A stretch of 64,000 nucleotides of DNA from Streptomyces sp. 549. GTDB taxonomy: Bacteria; Actinomycetota; Actinomycetes; Streptomycetales; Streptomycetaceae. The notes under the pieces are model-generated. The model had not been told where the DNA came from. It ran no database searches and was given only the letters and a program-made list of their open reading frames with translations. The translations under genes were made by a program, and so were the position numbers. Every line of letters begins with the position of its first letter. Position 1 is the stretch's first letter. Shown one piece after another: positions 26,353 through 33,337 of this stretch. Location of the stretch: assembly GCF_030124175.1 (NCBI RefSeq), contig NZ_JASKMT010000024.1:1-64000 (forward strand), written 5' to 3'.

Positions 26353-26715
26353 ATGACAACACGCCGGACCGCCCCCCTCGTCACCGTTCTACTGCTTGCC
26401 GCGCTCACCGCCTGCGGCACCGAGAACGGCGACGGCACCGCACCCCCGGCGGCCGACGTCACGCCCAAGGCGACCAGCAAGATCAGCAAGGGCGACGTCA
26501 CCCCGTGGCCCTTCACTGTGGACACCGGCACCCTCGCCTGCGACCAGGGAAAGATCACCTTCGAGGCCGGTGGCACCGAGTACGGCCTGACCGGTTCCGC
26601 CCAGAGCAGCTACGCCAAGCCCGACCCCATCTGGGTCGACGACCCCGACGTCCCCGGCGTGAAGACCAGCCTCGGCTCCCTCATCGCCGCCGGCATGAAG
26701 CTCTGCAAGGAGTAG
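26353..26715 (+). CDS. Small lipoprotein, DUF2511 (YebY-like)
   Basis: 120 residues. The signal peptide ends in the lipobox LTACG (Cys21), then a Gly/Ala/Pro linker. The rest (ISKGDVTPWPFTVDTGTLAC, then ITFEAGGTEYGLTGSA, and LIAAGMKLC at the end) matches the pattern of DUF2511/YebY proteins, with two Cys that could form a disulfide. Its role is unknown; Enterobacterial YebY is linked to copper stress, which should not be transferred here without evidence. It nearly abuts the convergent gene at 26726. Confidence 0.7.
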   Translation: MTTRRTAPLVTVLLLAALTACGTENGDGTAPPAADVTPKATSKISKGDVTPWPFTVDTGTLACDQGKITFEAGGTEYGLTGSAQSSYAKPDPIWVDDPDVPGVKTSLGSLIAAGMKLCKE

Positions 26716-26725
26716 CCGCCTCCGG

Positions 26726-26935
26726 TCACGGCCAGGCGTCGGGTCCTCCGCCGCGCCACTCGATCAGCGTCGGGTTGTCCATGCGGGCCTCGTCCAGGTC
26801 GAGCCCGGCCCGGCGGAGGAACTCGGCAAGATCCTCGGGACCGTGGGCGAGACCTAGTACTCCCCCCTCACGGGTGGTCACCCGGCGGCCGCTGGGACCG
26901 GGCGGATGGACGACGATAGGCGCGTTGGTAACCAT
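26726..26935 (-). CDS. Small conserved hypothetical protein
   Basis: 69 residues from ATG 26935 (GGGA just upstream). It is soluble: Pro-rich start VVHPPGPSGRRVTTREGGVLG, then an amphipathic helix HGPEDLAEFLRRAGLD and a short tail DNPTLIEWRGGGPDAWP. I have the impression of similar short Streptomyces proteins with a central E/D-x-E-F-LRRAGL segment, but no named family. It is convergent with the lipoprotein gene and divergent from the HAD gene. Confidence 0.6.
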   Translation of the reverse strand: MVTNAPIVVHPPGPSGRRVTTREGGVLGLAHGPEDLAEFLRRAGLDLDEARMDNPTLIEWRGGGPDAWP

Positions 26936-27030
26936 GATCCCAGCCTGCCGCCGACCACGGCCGCGTGCATCCGGGGAGCGGGAGAGGTGACCCGTGGGCT
27001 GAGCCGTGTCCTTGCAGCAAGAGCTCTTTG

Positions 27031-27036
27031 TAGGCT
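27031..27036 (+). promoter_or_regulatory. -10 element of a leaderless transcript (TAGGCT)
   Basis: TAGGCT, a 7-base spacer, then ATG 27044 with no ribosome site. TTGCAG at 27012-27017 is too close to be a standard -35. Confidence 0.4.
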
Positions 27037-27043
27037 GCATCGC

Positions 27044-27682
27044 ATGATCCGTGCCGTTGCCTTCGACGTCGGGGAGACACTTGTCCACGACGACCGCTAC
27101 TGGTCCTCGTGGGCCGACTGGCTTGAGGTGCCGAGACACACCCTGTCGGCATTGGTCGGTGCGGTTGTCGCCCAGGGGCGGGACAATGCCGAGGCCGTGC
27201 GTCTCCTGCGTCCGGGGCTCGACCTGGGCGCGGAGTACGCCGCCCGTGAGGCAGCCGGGCAGGGCGAGTACCTGGACGAGACCGACCTCTATTCGGACGT
27301 TCGACCTGCCCTATCCGGACTCCGCATGGCGGGAGTAAGAGTGATCATCGCGGGCAACCAGACTGTTCGCGCAGGTGAGTTGCTGCGTGGTCTGTCACTG
27401 CCTGCCGATGTGGTCGTCACCTCTGGGGGGTTGGGCGCGGCCAAGCCGAGTCCGACCTTCTTCGCCAAGGTGGTGGAGTTGGCCGAATGCGCGTCTCGGG
27501 AAGTGCTCTATGTCGACGATCACCCCGCGAACGATGTCGCGCCGGCTCAACAAGCCGGGCTTCGCGCCGCCCACCTGAGGCGTGGGCCGTGGGGGCATCT
27601 GTGGGCGGACACCCCGGAGAGCGCCGAAGCGGACTGGCGGATCAACACGCTGCACGAGGTGCAGAACGTCCTGCAACTCTGA
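27044..27682 (+). CDS. HAD-family hydrolase
   Basis: 212 residues. Motif I FDVGETL (nucleophile Asp, residue 8) lacks the usual second Asp, which is Gly here, so the acid/base step may differ. Motif II is IAGNQT (threonine after IIAGN), motif III Lys is in AAKPSPTFF near 130, and motif IV is LYVDDHPANDV near 152. It is probably a phosphatase for a small metabolite. Codon choice is looser than in core genes (for example ACA, CTT, GTT codons), suggesting an accessory gene. It precedes the XRE regulator by 115 bases on the same strand. Confidence 0.78.
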   Translation: MIRAVAFDVGETLVHDDRYWSSWADWLEVPRHTLSALVGAVVAQGRDNAEAVRLLRPGLDLGAEYAAREAAGQGEYLDETDLYSDVRPALSGLRMAGVRVIIAGNQTVRAGELLRGLSLPADVVVTSGGLGAAKPSPTFFAKVVELAECASREVLYVDDHPANDVAPAQQAGLRAAHLRRGPWGHLWADTPESAEADWRINTLHEVQNVLQL

Positions 27683-27775
27683 AACAGACTTGGTCGAGGG
27701 ATTCCCGAACGAAGCAGCCATAGTGCCCTTTTACCGTCCCGCCGGGCGATATCCGAGGGTACCGTCGCGAGGGCG

Positions 27776-27787
27776 ACGTCACGACGT
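27776..27787. promoter_or_regulatory. Inverted repeat before the XRE gene
   Basis: ACGTC-AC-GACGT lies 10 bases before the ATG at 27798. This could be an autoregulatory site, but it is short and only weakly supported. Confidence 0.25.
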
Positions 27788-27797
27788 AGGGAGCAGT

Positions 27798-29045
27798 ATG
27801 CCCAACACTGACAGCACTGCCCTCGAAACCGTCCGCTTCGGTCAGCGCCTGCAGATGCTGCGGCTCCGGCGCGGCATGTCACAGGCCGTCCTCGCAGGCC
27901 TAGCGGGGAAGTCGACCTCCTGGGTCAAAGCCGTCGAAGGCGGCAGGCTGCGCGAGCCGGGGCTGCCGATCGTGCTCCAACTCGCCGAAGCACTGCGAGT
28001 CCGGGATCTCACCGAACTCACCGGCGCCGAAACGGGCGTGCACGAGCTGCGCACGGAGATGTTCATCGGACCGGGGCACGGTCGGCTGCCGCAGGTCCGC
28101 GACGCGATCAACGCGCTGCCGATGGCCACCTCCCGCGAGGCGCCGCCCACTCCGCATCTGCGTGCGCGACTGGCTGCCGCCTGGGCCGCACGGCACTCCT
28201 CACCCGGACATCGCGAGGTCGTCGGTGCCCTCCTGCCGGAGCTGATCCGTGACGCCCAACTCGCGGTCCGGCAGTCCGACCGCGCCGCCGACCGACGCGC
28301 AGCACAGGCGGCACTGAGTGAGGTGTACTCCCTCGCTCAGTTCTTCCTCGCCCACCAGCCGGACAGCGCGCTGCTGTGGCGGGTCGCCGAACGGGCCATG
28401 GTCGCGGCGCTGGAATCCGAGGACCCGCACACGATCGGCGTCGCGACGTGGCTCCAGGCGGAGGCGCACCGCGACGCCGGACAGTACGACGCCGCCGATC
28501 AGGTCACGACCGACGCCCTGTCCTACCTGAAGCCGCACAGGGAGAGCGGGGGCGACGACGTGCGGGCGATCGCCGGGGCTCTGGAGGCCGGGGCCGGCTA
28601 CACCGCCGCGCGACGAGGGGACACGGGTACGGCGTGGGGGTGGTGGGACCGGGCGCGACGTGCGGCGGAGGCACTGCCTCAGGGCTACTACCATCCGGTC
28701 ACGAGTTTCAGTGTGCCCGTGATGGGCGCGCACGGGGTGACGCTGGCGGTGGAGTTGCGGGCCGGCCAGGAGTCGGTGAGGCAGGCGACGCAGGCAGATG
28801 CCCACGCGATTCCGTCCTGCCCGAGGCGTGCGCGGCATCGCATCGAGGAGGCGCGGGCGCACCAGTTGGCCGGGCAGGCGGAGTCGGCGTTGGCGACGCT
28901 GGAGCGTGCCCACGCCTCCGCGCCGGAGACGGTGCAGTGGAATGGCTATGCGCGGCGGATCCTGCTTGAGGAGTCGGAGTCGCGGGTCCCGTCGCTGCGG
29001 CAGCGGGCGGCAGCGCTGGCGGTGAAATGCGGCGTGCTGGGGTGA
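27798..29045 (+). CDS. XRE-family regulator with TPR-like C-terminal domain
   Basis: 415 residues from ATG 27798 (GGGAG upstream). HTH_3 at residues 15-70 (LRLRRGMSQAVLAGLAGKSTSWVKAVEGG). Residues ~110-400 are helical repeats (AVRQSDRAADRRAAQAALSEVY, DAGQYDAADQVTTDAL, AGQAESALATLERAHA) resembling the TPR-type sensor of Streptomyces XRE regulators. Four tiny overlapping ORFs follow, preceded by two inverted repeats at 29051-29114 that it might bind. The ligand is unknown. Confidence 0.85.
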   Translation: MPNTDSTALETVRFGQRLQMLRLRRGMSQAVLAGLAGKSTSWVKAVEGGRLREPGLPIVLQLAEALRVRDLTELTGAETGVHELRTEMFIGPGHGRLPQVRDAINALPMATSREAPPTPHLRARLAAAWAARHSSPGHREVVGALLPELIRDAQLAVRQSDRAADRRAAQAALSEVYSLAQFFLAHQPDSALLWRVAERAMVAALESEDPHTIGVATWLQAEAHRDAGQYDAADQVTTDALSYLKPHRESGGDDVRAIAGALEAGAGYTAARRGDTGTAWGWWDRARRAAEALPQGYYHPVTSFSVPVMGAHGVTLAVELRAGQESVRQATQADAHAIPSCPRRARHRIEEARAHQLAGQAESALATLERAHASAPETVQWNGYARRILLEESESRVPSLRQRAAALAVKCGVLG

Positions 29046-29050
29046 TGGTG

Positions 29051-29067
29051 GGTCACATACTGTGACC
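29051..29067. promoter_or_regulatory. Operator-like palindrome GGTCAC-N5-GTGACC
   Basis: Perfect 6-base arms with a 5-base spacer, starting 6 bases after the XRE stop and 62 bases before the small-gene operon. Candidate binding site for the upstream XRE protein. Confidence 0.5.
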
Positions 29068-29092
29068 ACGCGCAACGGCGGCGGCTCTACGT

Positions 29093-29114
29093 TCGGTGAC
29101 GAGTCGATCACCGA
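29093..29114. promoter_or_regulatory. Second inverted repeat TCGGTGA-N8-TCACCGA
   Basis: 7-base arms around an 8-base spacer, ending 14 bases before the ATG at 29129. It shares the GGTSAC/GTSACC-like core with the palindrome at 29051. Confidence 0.45.
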
Positions 29115-29128
29115 TCTGAGGAGTGCCA

Positions 29129-29272
29129 ATGGTTGCGCCGTCCCCTGTCCTTCCGCCCGCGCGGGCGTTGCGCAAGTGCTGCTCGTGTGGGCGATTGGTC
29201 CACGCGGGAAGACCGGGCCCGCACGGCTGGTTGTGTGACCGTCCCGCCTGCACCCGGCAGACCGACCGGTGA
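29129..29272 (+). CDS. Tiny Cys-rich (zinc-ribbon-like) protein
   Basis: 47 residues; GAGGAG 8 bases before ATG 29129. Five cysteines: CCSC at residues 17-20, then Cys36 and Cys41 (WLCDRPAC), the spacing of a small treble-clef or zinc ribbon. The stop overlaps the GTG start of the next gene (GTGA). It is the first of four coupled short ORFs behind the XRE gene. No named family recognised. Confidence 0.65.
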   Translation: MVAPSPVLPPARALRKCCSCGRLVHAGRPGPHGWLCDRPACTRQTDR

Positions 29273-29511
29273 CCCGCAGCATCGTCCGCTTCATGCAGTG
29301 GAGCGTCGGGCCGGATCGGGAGCCGGATGCGGAGGCGGTGACGTACGCGATGGAGTGCGCGGTGTGCGGCGCCCGTTCACAGCCTCGGGTGGATGCGGGG
29401 GACGGGCAGCAGTGGGTGTTCGCGCACGCCGGGCGCAACCCCTCCCACCACACCTACCGGGAGCACATCACCCGCCCCTACCGCGCAGTCATGACACGGA
29501 CAGCCCCGTGA
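29269..29511 (+). CDS. DUF7848-like small protein
   Basis: 80 residues from GTG 29269, overlapping the previous stop. It has a CAVCG zinc-knuckle-like pair near residue 30, then WVFAHAGRNPSHHTYRE, which I associate with the short Streptomyces proteins now called DUF7848 that sit next to XRE regulators. The Cys-x-x-Cys and His-His might bind a metal. Function unknown. Its stop overlaps the next GTG. Confidence 0.7.
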   Translation: MTRSIVRFMQWSVGPDREPDAEAVTYAMECAVCGARSQPRVDAGDGQQWVFAHAGRNPSHHTYREHITRPYRAVMTRTAP

Positions 29512-29687
29512 CCGGCCCGGCGCGCAGGACACGCCGTCCGCCGCGCGACTCCGAGCCGATCGACAGCGACGCGGTCGCCATGATCCGCCCGTACCTGCTC
29601 GTCCCACCCCCACCCCGCCCGGTGGAGCCACCGGCGGAGTCCGGCGCCGAGCCGCCGCCGACGCACGAGCGGGAGGCCGGGTGGTGA
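29508..29687 (+). CDS. Tiny Pro-rich hypothetical protein
   Basis: 59 residues from GTG 29508 (GTGA overlap with the DUF7848-like gene). Basic start, then IDSDAVAMIRPYLLVPPPPRP and a Pro/Glu-rich end. No family recognised. Support comes from the tight coupling and matching codon bias, not from homology. Confidence 0.5.
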   Translation: MTGPARRTRRPPRDSEPIDSDAVAMIRPYLLVPPPPRPVEPPAESGAEPPPTHEREAGW

Positions 29688-29926
29688 ACGGGACGCCGGA
29701 GCTGTGCGGCGAGGTGCGGCCGGTGGAACTGCAGACGCCACCGCTCGTCGCCTCCCGGCTTCCGTGCGCGGAACCCACCGGGCACGACGCCCCACACCGG
29801 GACGCTCTCGGCCACCGATGGGTGGCTGGTCCCGAACTGGTGGAGGCCCTGGCGGTGACGTGCGCGGCCGAGTCCGTCCGGCAAGCGGGCCGCGCTGGGC
29901 TGGGTCGGGCGGCTTCCTCACGCTGA
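29684..29926 (+). CDS. Small hypothetical protein with Cys/His cluster
   Basis: 80 residues from GTG 29684, the start that gives the same GTGA overlap as the previous junctions (GTG 29681 is also possible). It contains LCGE near residue 7 and PCAEPTGHDAPHRD near 32-45, a Cys-Cys-His-His set that could bind zinc; the C-terminus is an Ala-rich helix. Last ORF of the micro-operon; two hairpins follow. Confidence 0.5.
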   Translation: MNGTPELCGEVRPVELQTPPLVASRLPCAEPTGHDAPHRDALGHRWVAGPELVEALAVTCAAESVRQAGRAGLGRAASSR

Positions 29927-29960
29927 CGGAGGGGAGGCAGCCGTCCCGCTTGCTCAGCGG

Positions 29961-29994
29961 TGGACCCCCGGCCGGACAGTCGGACGGGGGTCCA
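29961..29994. terminator. Hairpin terminator
   Basis: TGGACCCCC (29961-29969) pairs with GGGGGTCCA (29986-29994), 9 bp, between the micro-operon and dps. Confidence 0.65.
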
Positions 29995-30003
29995 GGTGGC
30001 GGA

Positions 30004-30019
30004 GAGGCCTTCGGGCCTC
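30004..30019. terminator. Short hairpin with TTCG loop at the end of dps
   Basis: GAGGCC-TTCG-GGCCTC, 6 bp, located 6 bases beyond the dps stop; probably ends dps transcription. Confidence 0.6.
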
Positions 30020-30024
30020 CGGCC

Positions 30025-30498
30025 TCACTTGCCGTTCTCGGCCTGGAACATCCAGTGGTGCTTCTCCAGGTCGCCGGTGATGGTGATGAGGATGTCCTCG
30101 GTGACGGGGTCCACCTTGCCCGCGGCGGTCATGCGGGCGCGCATCTTCGCGACGACCGCGCCGAGGGCCTCGACCATGGTGTTCACGGCGTCGGCGTCCT
30201 TCTGCCAGCCCTCCGGCACCAGGGCCATGCTGCTGTCCCGGCCGACGGTGGACGCGCGGCCGTCCGGCGGGAGGCCGAGGGCCGAGGCGCGCTCCGCGAC
30301 GATGTCGGAGTACTGGCGGGCGGTGTCCACGACCTCGTCGAGCTGGAGGTGAACGGACCGGAAGCGGGGGCCGATCACGGTCCAGTGGATCTGCTTGGCG
30401 GCCAGCGACAGGTCGACGAGGTCGACCAGGGCGCCCTGCAGCGCCTCGCCCACGACCTTGAGGTCCTGCTCCGGCAGTGTGCTCTTCACGGCGTACAT
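30025..30498 (-). CDS. dps: Dps-family ferritin
   Basis: 157 residues from ATG 30498. Forms a 12-subunit shell that oxidises and stores iron with peroxide and protects DNA. The intersubunit ferroxidase ligands are seen: His in AKQIHWTVIGP near residue 38, His in FRSVHLQLDEVVD near 50, and Asp/Glu in YSDIVAERA near 65-69. There is no long Lys-rich N-terminal tail, so DNA binding may be weak. A 900-base gap upstream holds its promoter, which I could not define. Confidence 0.88.
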   Translation of the reverse strand: MYAVKSTLPEQDLKVVGEALQGALVDLVDLSLAAKQIHWTVIGPRFRSVHLQLDEVVDTARQYSDIVAERASALGLPPDGRASTVGRDSSMALVPEGWQKDADAVNTMVEALGAVVAKMRARMTAAGKVDPVTEDILITITGDLEKHHWMFQAENGK

Positions 30499-31401
30499 CC
30501 GATGACCACTTTCCCTATTCGCGTTGCCAGCTTGCAGTGGCTGTCCGGTTTCGCACCCCAGCGTATGACTTGTGCTGTTGTGCCGCGCTTCGCCGAGTGG
30601 TCTCGGCTGCCTCTGGCCGGGGCAACCGGGTGACCGGGTCTGCGGGGACCGCACGATGCAGCGCCGGGGTGCTGCACTGGGCCGCCTACCCGGTGAGCGC
30701 GCGTCCTATCGTCCGGATTGTGCGCCGTCGAGTCAGTCGTTCGGGTGATGCTGAGGGCGGCGCCGGGGAGGGTGCGGGACGCGATGGACGGTCGGGGAGA
30801 CGGCCGGCGAGGGGTCATTACCGGCCATCTCCTGGGCGGAGGGGGTCAGGTCGCCCCGGGCTGCGCGTCCCCGGTCCGCTTGGGTGCGTCGAACGCGTGC
30901 CCGGCAGTGCGTTCGACAGGTGTCGGGCATTCCGTATGGGTCTGTTGTTATTCGGCGGCCCGCGGAACAAGGCCCGAGAGGTGTGCCCACGCATGAATGG
31001 CGTGGCATTTCCGGAGGGAAAAAGGATTCTGCGCGATTGCCATGGCAACAGGCGAACGGCAGGGTCGGCACGGCTCAAGCGGTGCCGCTGCCGGCGGCCC
31101 TGGCGAGTGGCTGCGAGCGCCATTGTTCGGCGCGCGGTGCGGGAAAGGAAAAGCAGGCGGGCAGGGCTTATGGCCGAAAAGTCGCCGTTCGGCCGGGGCT
31201 TCCCGTCGGTGGCAGGGAACGCCGGTTCGCACCATGCGGCGTCGGTGCGCCGGACGGGCGGCGGGGTGCGCCACGTCCGGTGGCCCGGCTCCGCCGAGGG
31301 GTGGAGCCGGGCCGCGGAGCCAGGCCGCCAGGGCCGCGACGCGGGGCGACGTGGGCTGACGAGCGACGACGCGCGCCGACGAGTGACGGTGAGTGACGCG
31401 G
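30499..31401. other. 900-base region without a convincing gene
   Basis: Lies upstream of dps and downstream of the mreB-like gene. Short frames exist in several readings, but none has a good ribosome site with actinobacterial third-position bias. Seen: an inverted repeat GTCGAACGC/GCGTTCGAC (30888-30896 and 30909-30917), a 12-bp palindrome TTGCCATGGCAA (31037-31048) and an A-rich patch near 31018-31024 that is unusual for this genome. It may hold a small RNA or old gene debris. Confidence 0.4.
30888..30917. terminator. Hairpin in the 900-base gap
   Basis: 9-bp perfect stem GTCGAACGC/GCGTTCGAC with a 12-base loop. Could be a terminator for leftward transcription from the mreB-like gene (485 bases away) or part of an RNA. 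Confidence 0.35.
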
Positions 31402-32424
31402 TCAGATCGCTGCTGCGTTGGCCGGGGTGCTGAACGGCCGCTCCAGCCGGTCGAGTTCCTCCAGGCAGCGGCCGGTGCCGAGAGCCACGCAGTCCAGCGG
31501 GTCGTCCGCGACGATGACCGGCATGCCGGTCTCCTCCACCAGCCGCTGGTCCAGGCCGTGCAGCAGCGCGCCGCCGCCGGTGAGTACGATTCCGCGCTCC
31601 ATGATGTCGCTGTACAGCTCCGGCGGGCACTCGTCGAACGTGGACGCCACGGCGTCGATGATGGTCCGCACGGGTGCCTCGATCGCCTCCACCACGGCGT
31701 CGGTGCTCAGTTCGGCGAAGGCCGGCAGGCCCGTGGTCCTGTCCCGGCCGCGCACCGGGATGGTCGTCGCGTTGCCCAGCGCCATCTTGATGTGCTCGGC
31801 GGTGCGTTCGCCGACGGCGATGGAGTGCTCCTTCTCCACGTGGGTGGCGATGGCCGCGTCAAGCGAGTCGCCCGCCACCCGCACGGAACGGGCCGTCACC
31901 ACGCCGCCGAGCGAGATGACGGCGATCTCGGTGGAGCCGCCGCCGATGTCCACGACCATCGAGCCGCGCGCCTCGTGCACCGGCAGGCCCGCCCCGATCG
32001 CCGCGGCCATCGGTTCCTCCACCAGGTGCACGGACTTGGCGCCCGCGCGGGCCGCGGTCTGGAGCACGGCCCGCCGCTCCACGCCGGTGACGCCGCTGGG
32101 CACGCAGACGATGACGCGCGGATTGCGGCCCCGACGGCCCGGGCGCGCCTTGCGGATGAAGTGCCGCAGCATGCCCTCGGCCGCGTCGTAGTCGGAGATG
32201 ACGCCGTCCTTCAGCGGTCGCAGCGCCGTGATGGACCCGGGGGTCCGGCCCACGGCGTCCTTCGCCTCGTGGCCGACGGCGAGGACCCGGCCGGTGCGGG
32301 CGTCCACCGCCACCACCGAGGGTTCGTTCAGCACCACGCCCCGGCCCCGGACGTACACCAGGGTGTTCGCGGTGCCCAGATCTATTCCGATGTCCCGGGA
32401 ACTGAACGACGTACTTGTGGCCAT
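31402..32424 (-). CDS. MreB/Mbl-like bacterial actin
   Basis: 340 residues from ATG 32424; a longer frame starts at 32478 and adds 18 polar residues. Actin-fold ATPase: phosphate-1 IGIDLGTANTLVYVRG at residue 12, phosphate-2 VVDIGGGSTEIAV near 150, adenosine loop VLTGGGALLHG near 290. In Streptomyces such proteins act in spore-wall synthesis. No mreC or mreD follows, so this is a stand-alone paralogue (Mbl-like) and not the main mre operon. Confidence 0.88.
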   Translation of the reverse strand: MATSTSFSSRDIGIDLGTANTLVYVRGRGVVLNEPSVVAVDARTGRVLAVGHEAKDAVGRTPGSITALRPLKDGVISDYDAAEGMLRHFIRKARPGRRGRNPRVIVCVPSGVTGVERRAVLQTAARAGAKSVHLVEEPMAAAIGAGLPVHEARGSMVVDIGGGSTEIAVISLGGVVTARSVRVAGDSLDAAIATHVEKEHSIAVGERTAEHIKMALGNATTIPVRGRDRTTGLPAFAELSTDAVVEAIEAPVRTIIDAVASTFDECPPELYSDIMERGIVLTGGGALLHGLDQRLVEETGMPVIVADDPLDCVALGTGRCLEELDRLERPFSTPANAAAI

Positions 32425-32528
32425 GTTCGACCCGCTACTTTCATCAGTTTTGTCCGAAGTGTCCTGCGTGGCGAGCATAACCAGCTTCCCAGGCAGGCCG
32501 CCTGGCGTGCGTGGGGGATCATGGGGAC

Positions 32529-33239
32529 ATGGCTACCCATCTGATCACCGGGGCCGGTTCCGGCATCGGCGAGGCGCTCACCCAACGACTGCTCGAACGC
32601 GGCGACGACCTGTGGCTGCTGGCCCGGGACGCGGGCCGGGCCCGCCAACTGGCCGCCCGCTTCGAGGGAGTCGGCGGCACCGTGCACACCCTCGTCGGCG
32701 ACCTGGCCGAGCCCGAACGGCTCTCCTGGGCGCTTGGCCACCAGACGCTGCCGGGGGAACTGGACTCGCTGCTGCATGTGGCCGGGATCGTCGAACTGGG
32801 CGCCGTCGGCGAGCTGACGCCGAAGGTGTGGCAGGCCACCATGGCCGCCAACCTCGTCGGCCCGGCCGAGCTGACCCGCCTGCTGCTGCCCCAACTCCGC
32901 CTGGCGCACGGCCATGTGCTGTTCGTGAACTCCGGCGCGGGCCTGCGCGCCAACGCGCAGTGGAGCGCCTACGCCGCCAGCAAGCACGGCCTGAAGGCCC
33001 TCGCAGACGCCCTGCGGGCGGAGGAGGAGCGCTACGGCATCCGGGTGAGCAGCGTCTACCCGGGCCGCACCGCGACGCCCATGCAGGAGAAGGTCCATCA
33101 GCAGGAGGGCAAGGAGTACGACGCCGCACGCTTCATCTCCGCGGAGTCCGTCGCGCGGACGCTGCTGACGGCGCTGGACATGCCGCGCGGCACGGAGATC
33201 ACCGACCTGGGCATCCGGCCGGGCGGCCGGGCCCGGTAG
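32529..33239 (+). CDS. Short-chain dehydrogenase/reductase
   Basis: 236 residues from ATG 32529 (GTG 32511 in frame is an alternative). Classical SDR: NAD(P) motif ITGAGSGIGEAL at residues 5-16, NNAG-like position replaced by HVAG, catalytic YAASK near 147, and Ser about 14 before it (VNSGAGLRA). Arg residues after the glycine motif (LLARDAGRARQ) favour NADP. Substrate unknown. It overlaps the upstream region of the mreB-like gene divergently. Confidence 0.85.
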   Translation: MATHLITGAGSGIGEALTQRLLERGDDLWLLARDAGRARQLAARFEGVGGTVHTLVGDLAEPERLSWALGHQTLPGELDSLLHVAGIVELGAVGELTPKVWQATMAANLVGPAELTRLLLPQLRLAHGHVLFVNSGAGLRANAQWSAYAASKHGLKALADALRAEEERYGIRVSSVYPGRTATPMQEKVHQQEGKEYDAARFISAESVARTLLTALDMPRGTEITDLGIRPGGRAR

Positions 33240-33286
33240 GCGCCGAGGGCCGGCCAGGACCGTGTCCGGCAGCGGGCTGCCGTCTG

Positions 33287-33310
33287 CTCCCCGGCGGGTG
33301 CTCCGGGGAG
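33287..33310 (+). terminator. Hairpin after the SDR gene
   Basis: CTCCCCGG/CCGGGGAG, 8 bp, 8-base loop, lying between the SDR stop and the -10 of the next gene. Confidence 0.55.
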
Positions 33311-33325
33311 TGCGACGACAGCCCT

Positions 33326-33331
33326 TAGGCT
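33326..33331 (+). promoter_or_regulatory. -10 element of a leaderless transcript (TAGGCT)
   Basis: TAGGCT, 6 bases, then GTG 33338; no ribosome site. Confidence 0.4.
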
Positions 33332-33337
33332 GCCGGA

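Noticed and set aside
30784..30996. Possible 70-residue protein starting at 30784 in the 900-base gap
   Set aside because: GGAGGG is 13 bases away from the ATG, third-position bias is poor and the translation resembles nothing I know.
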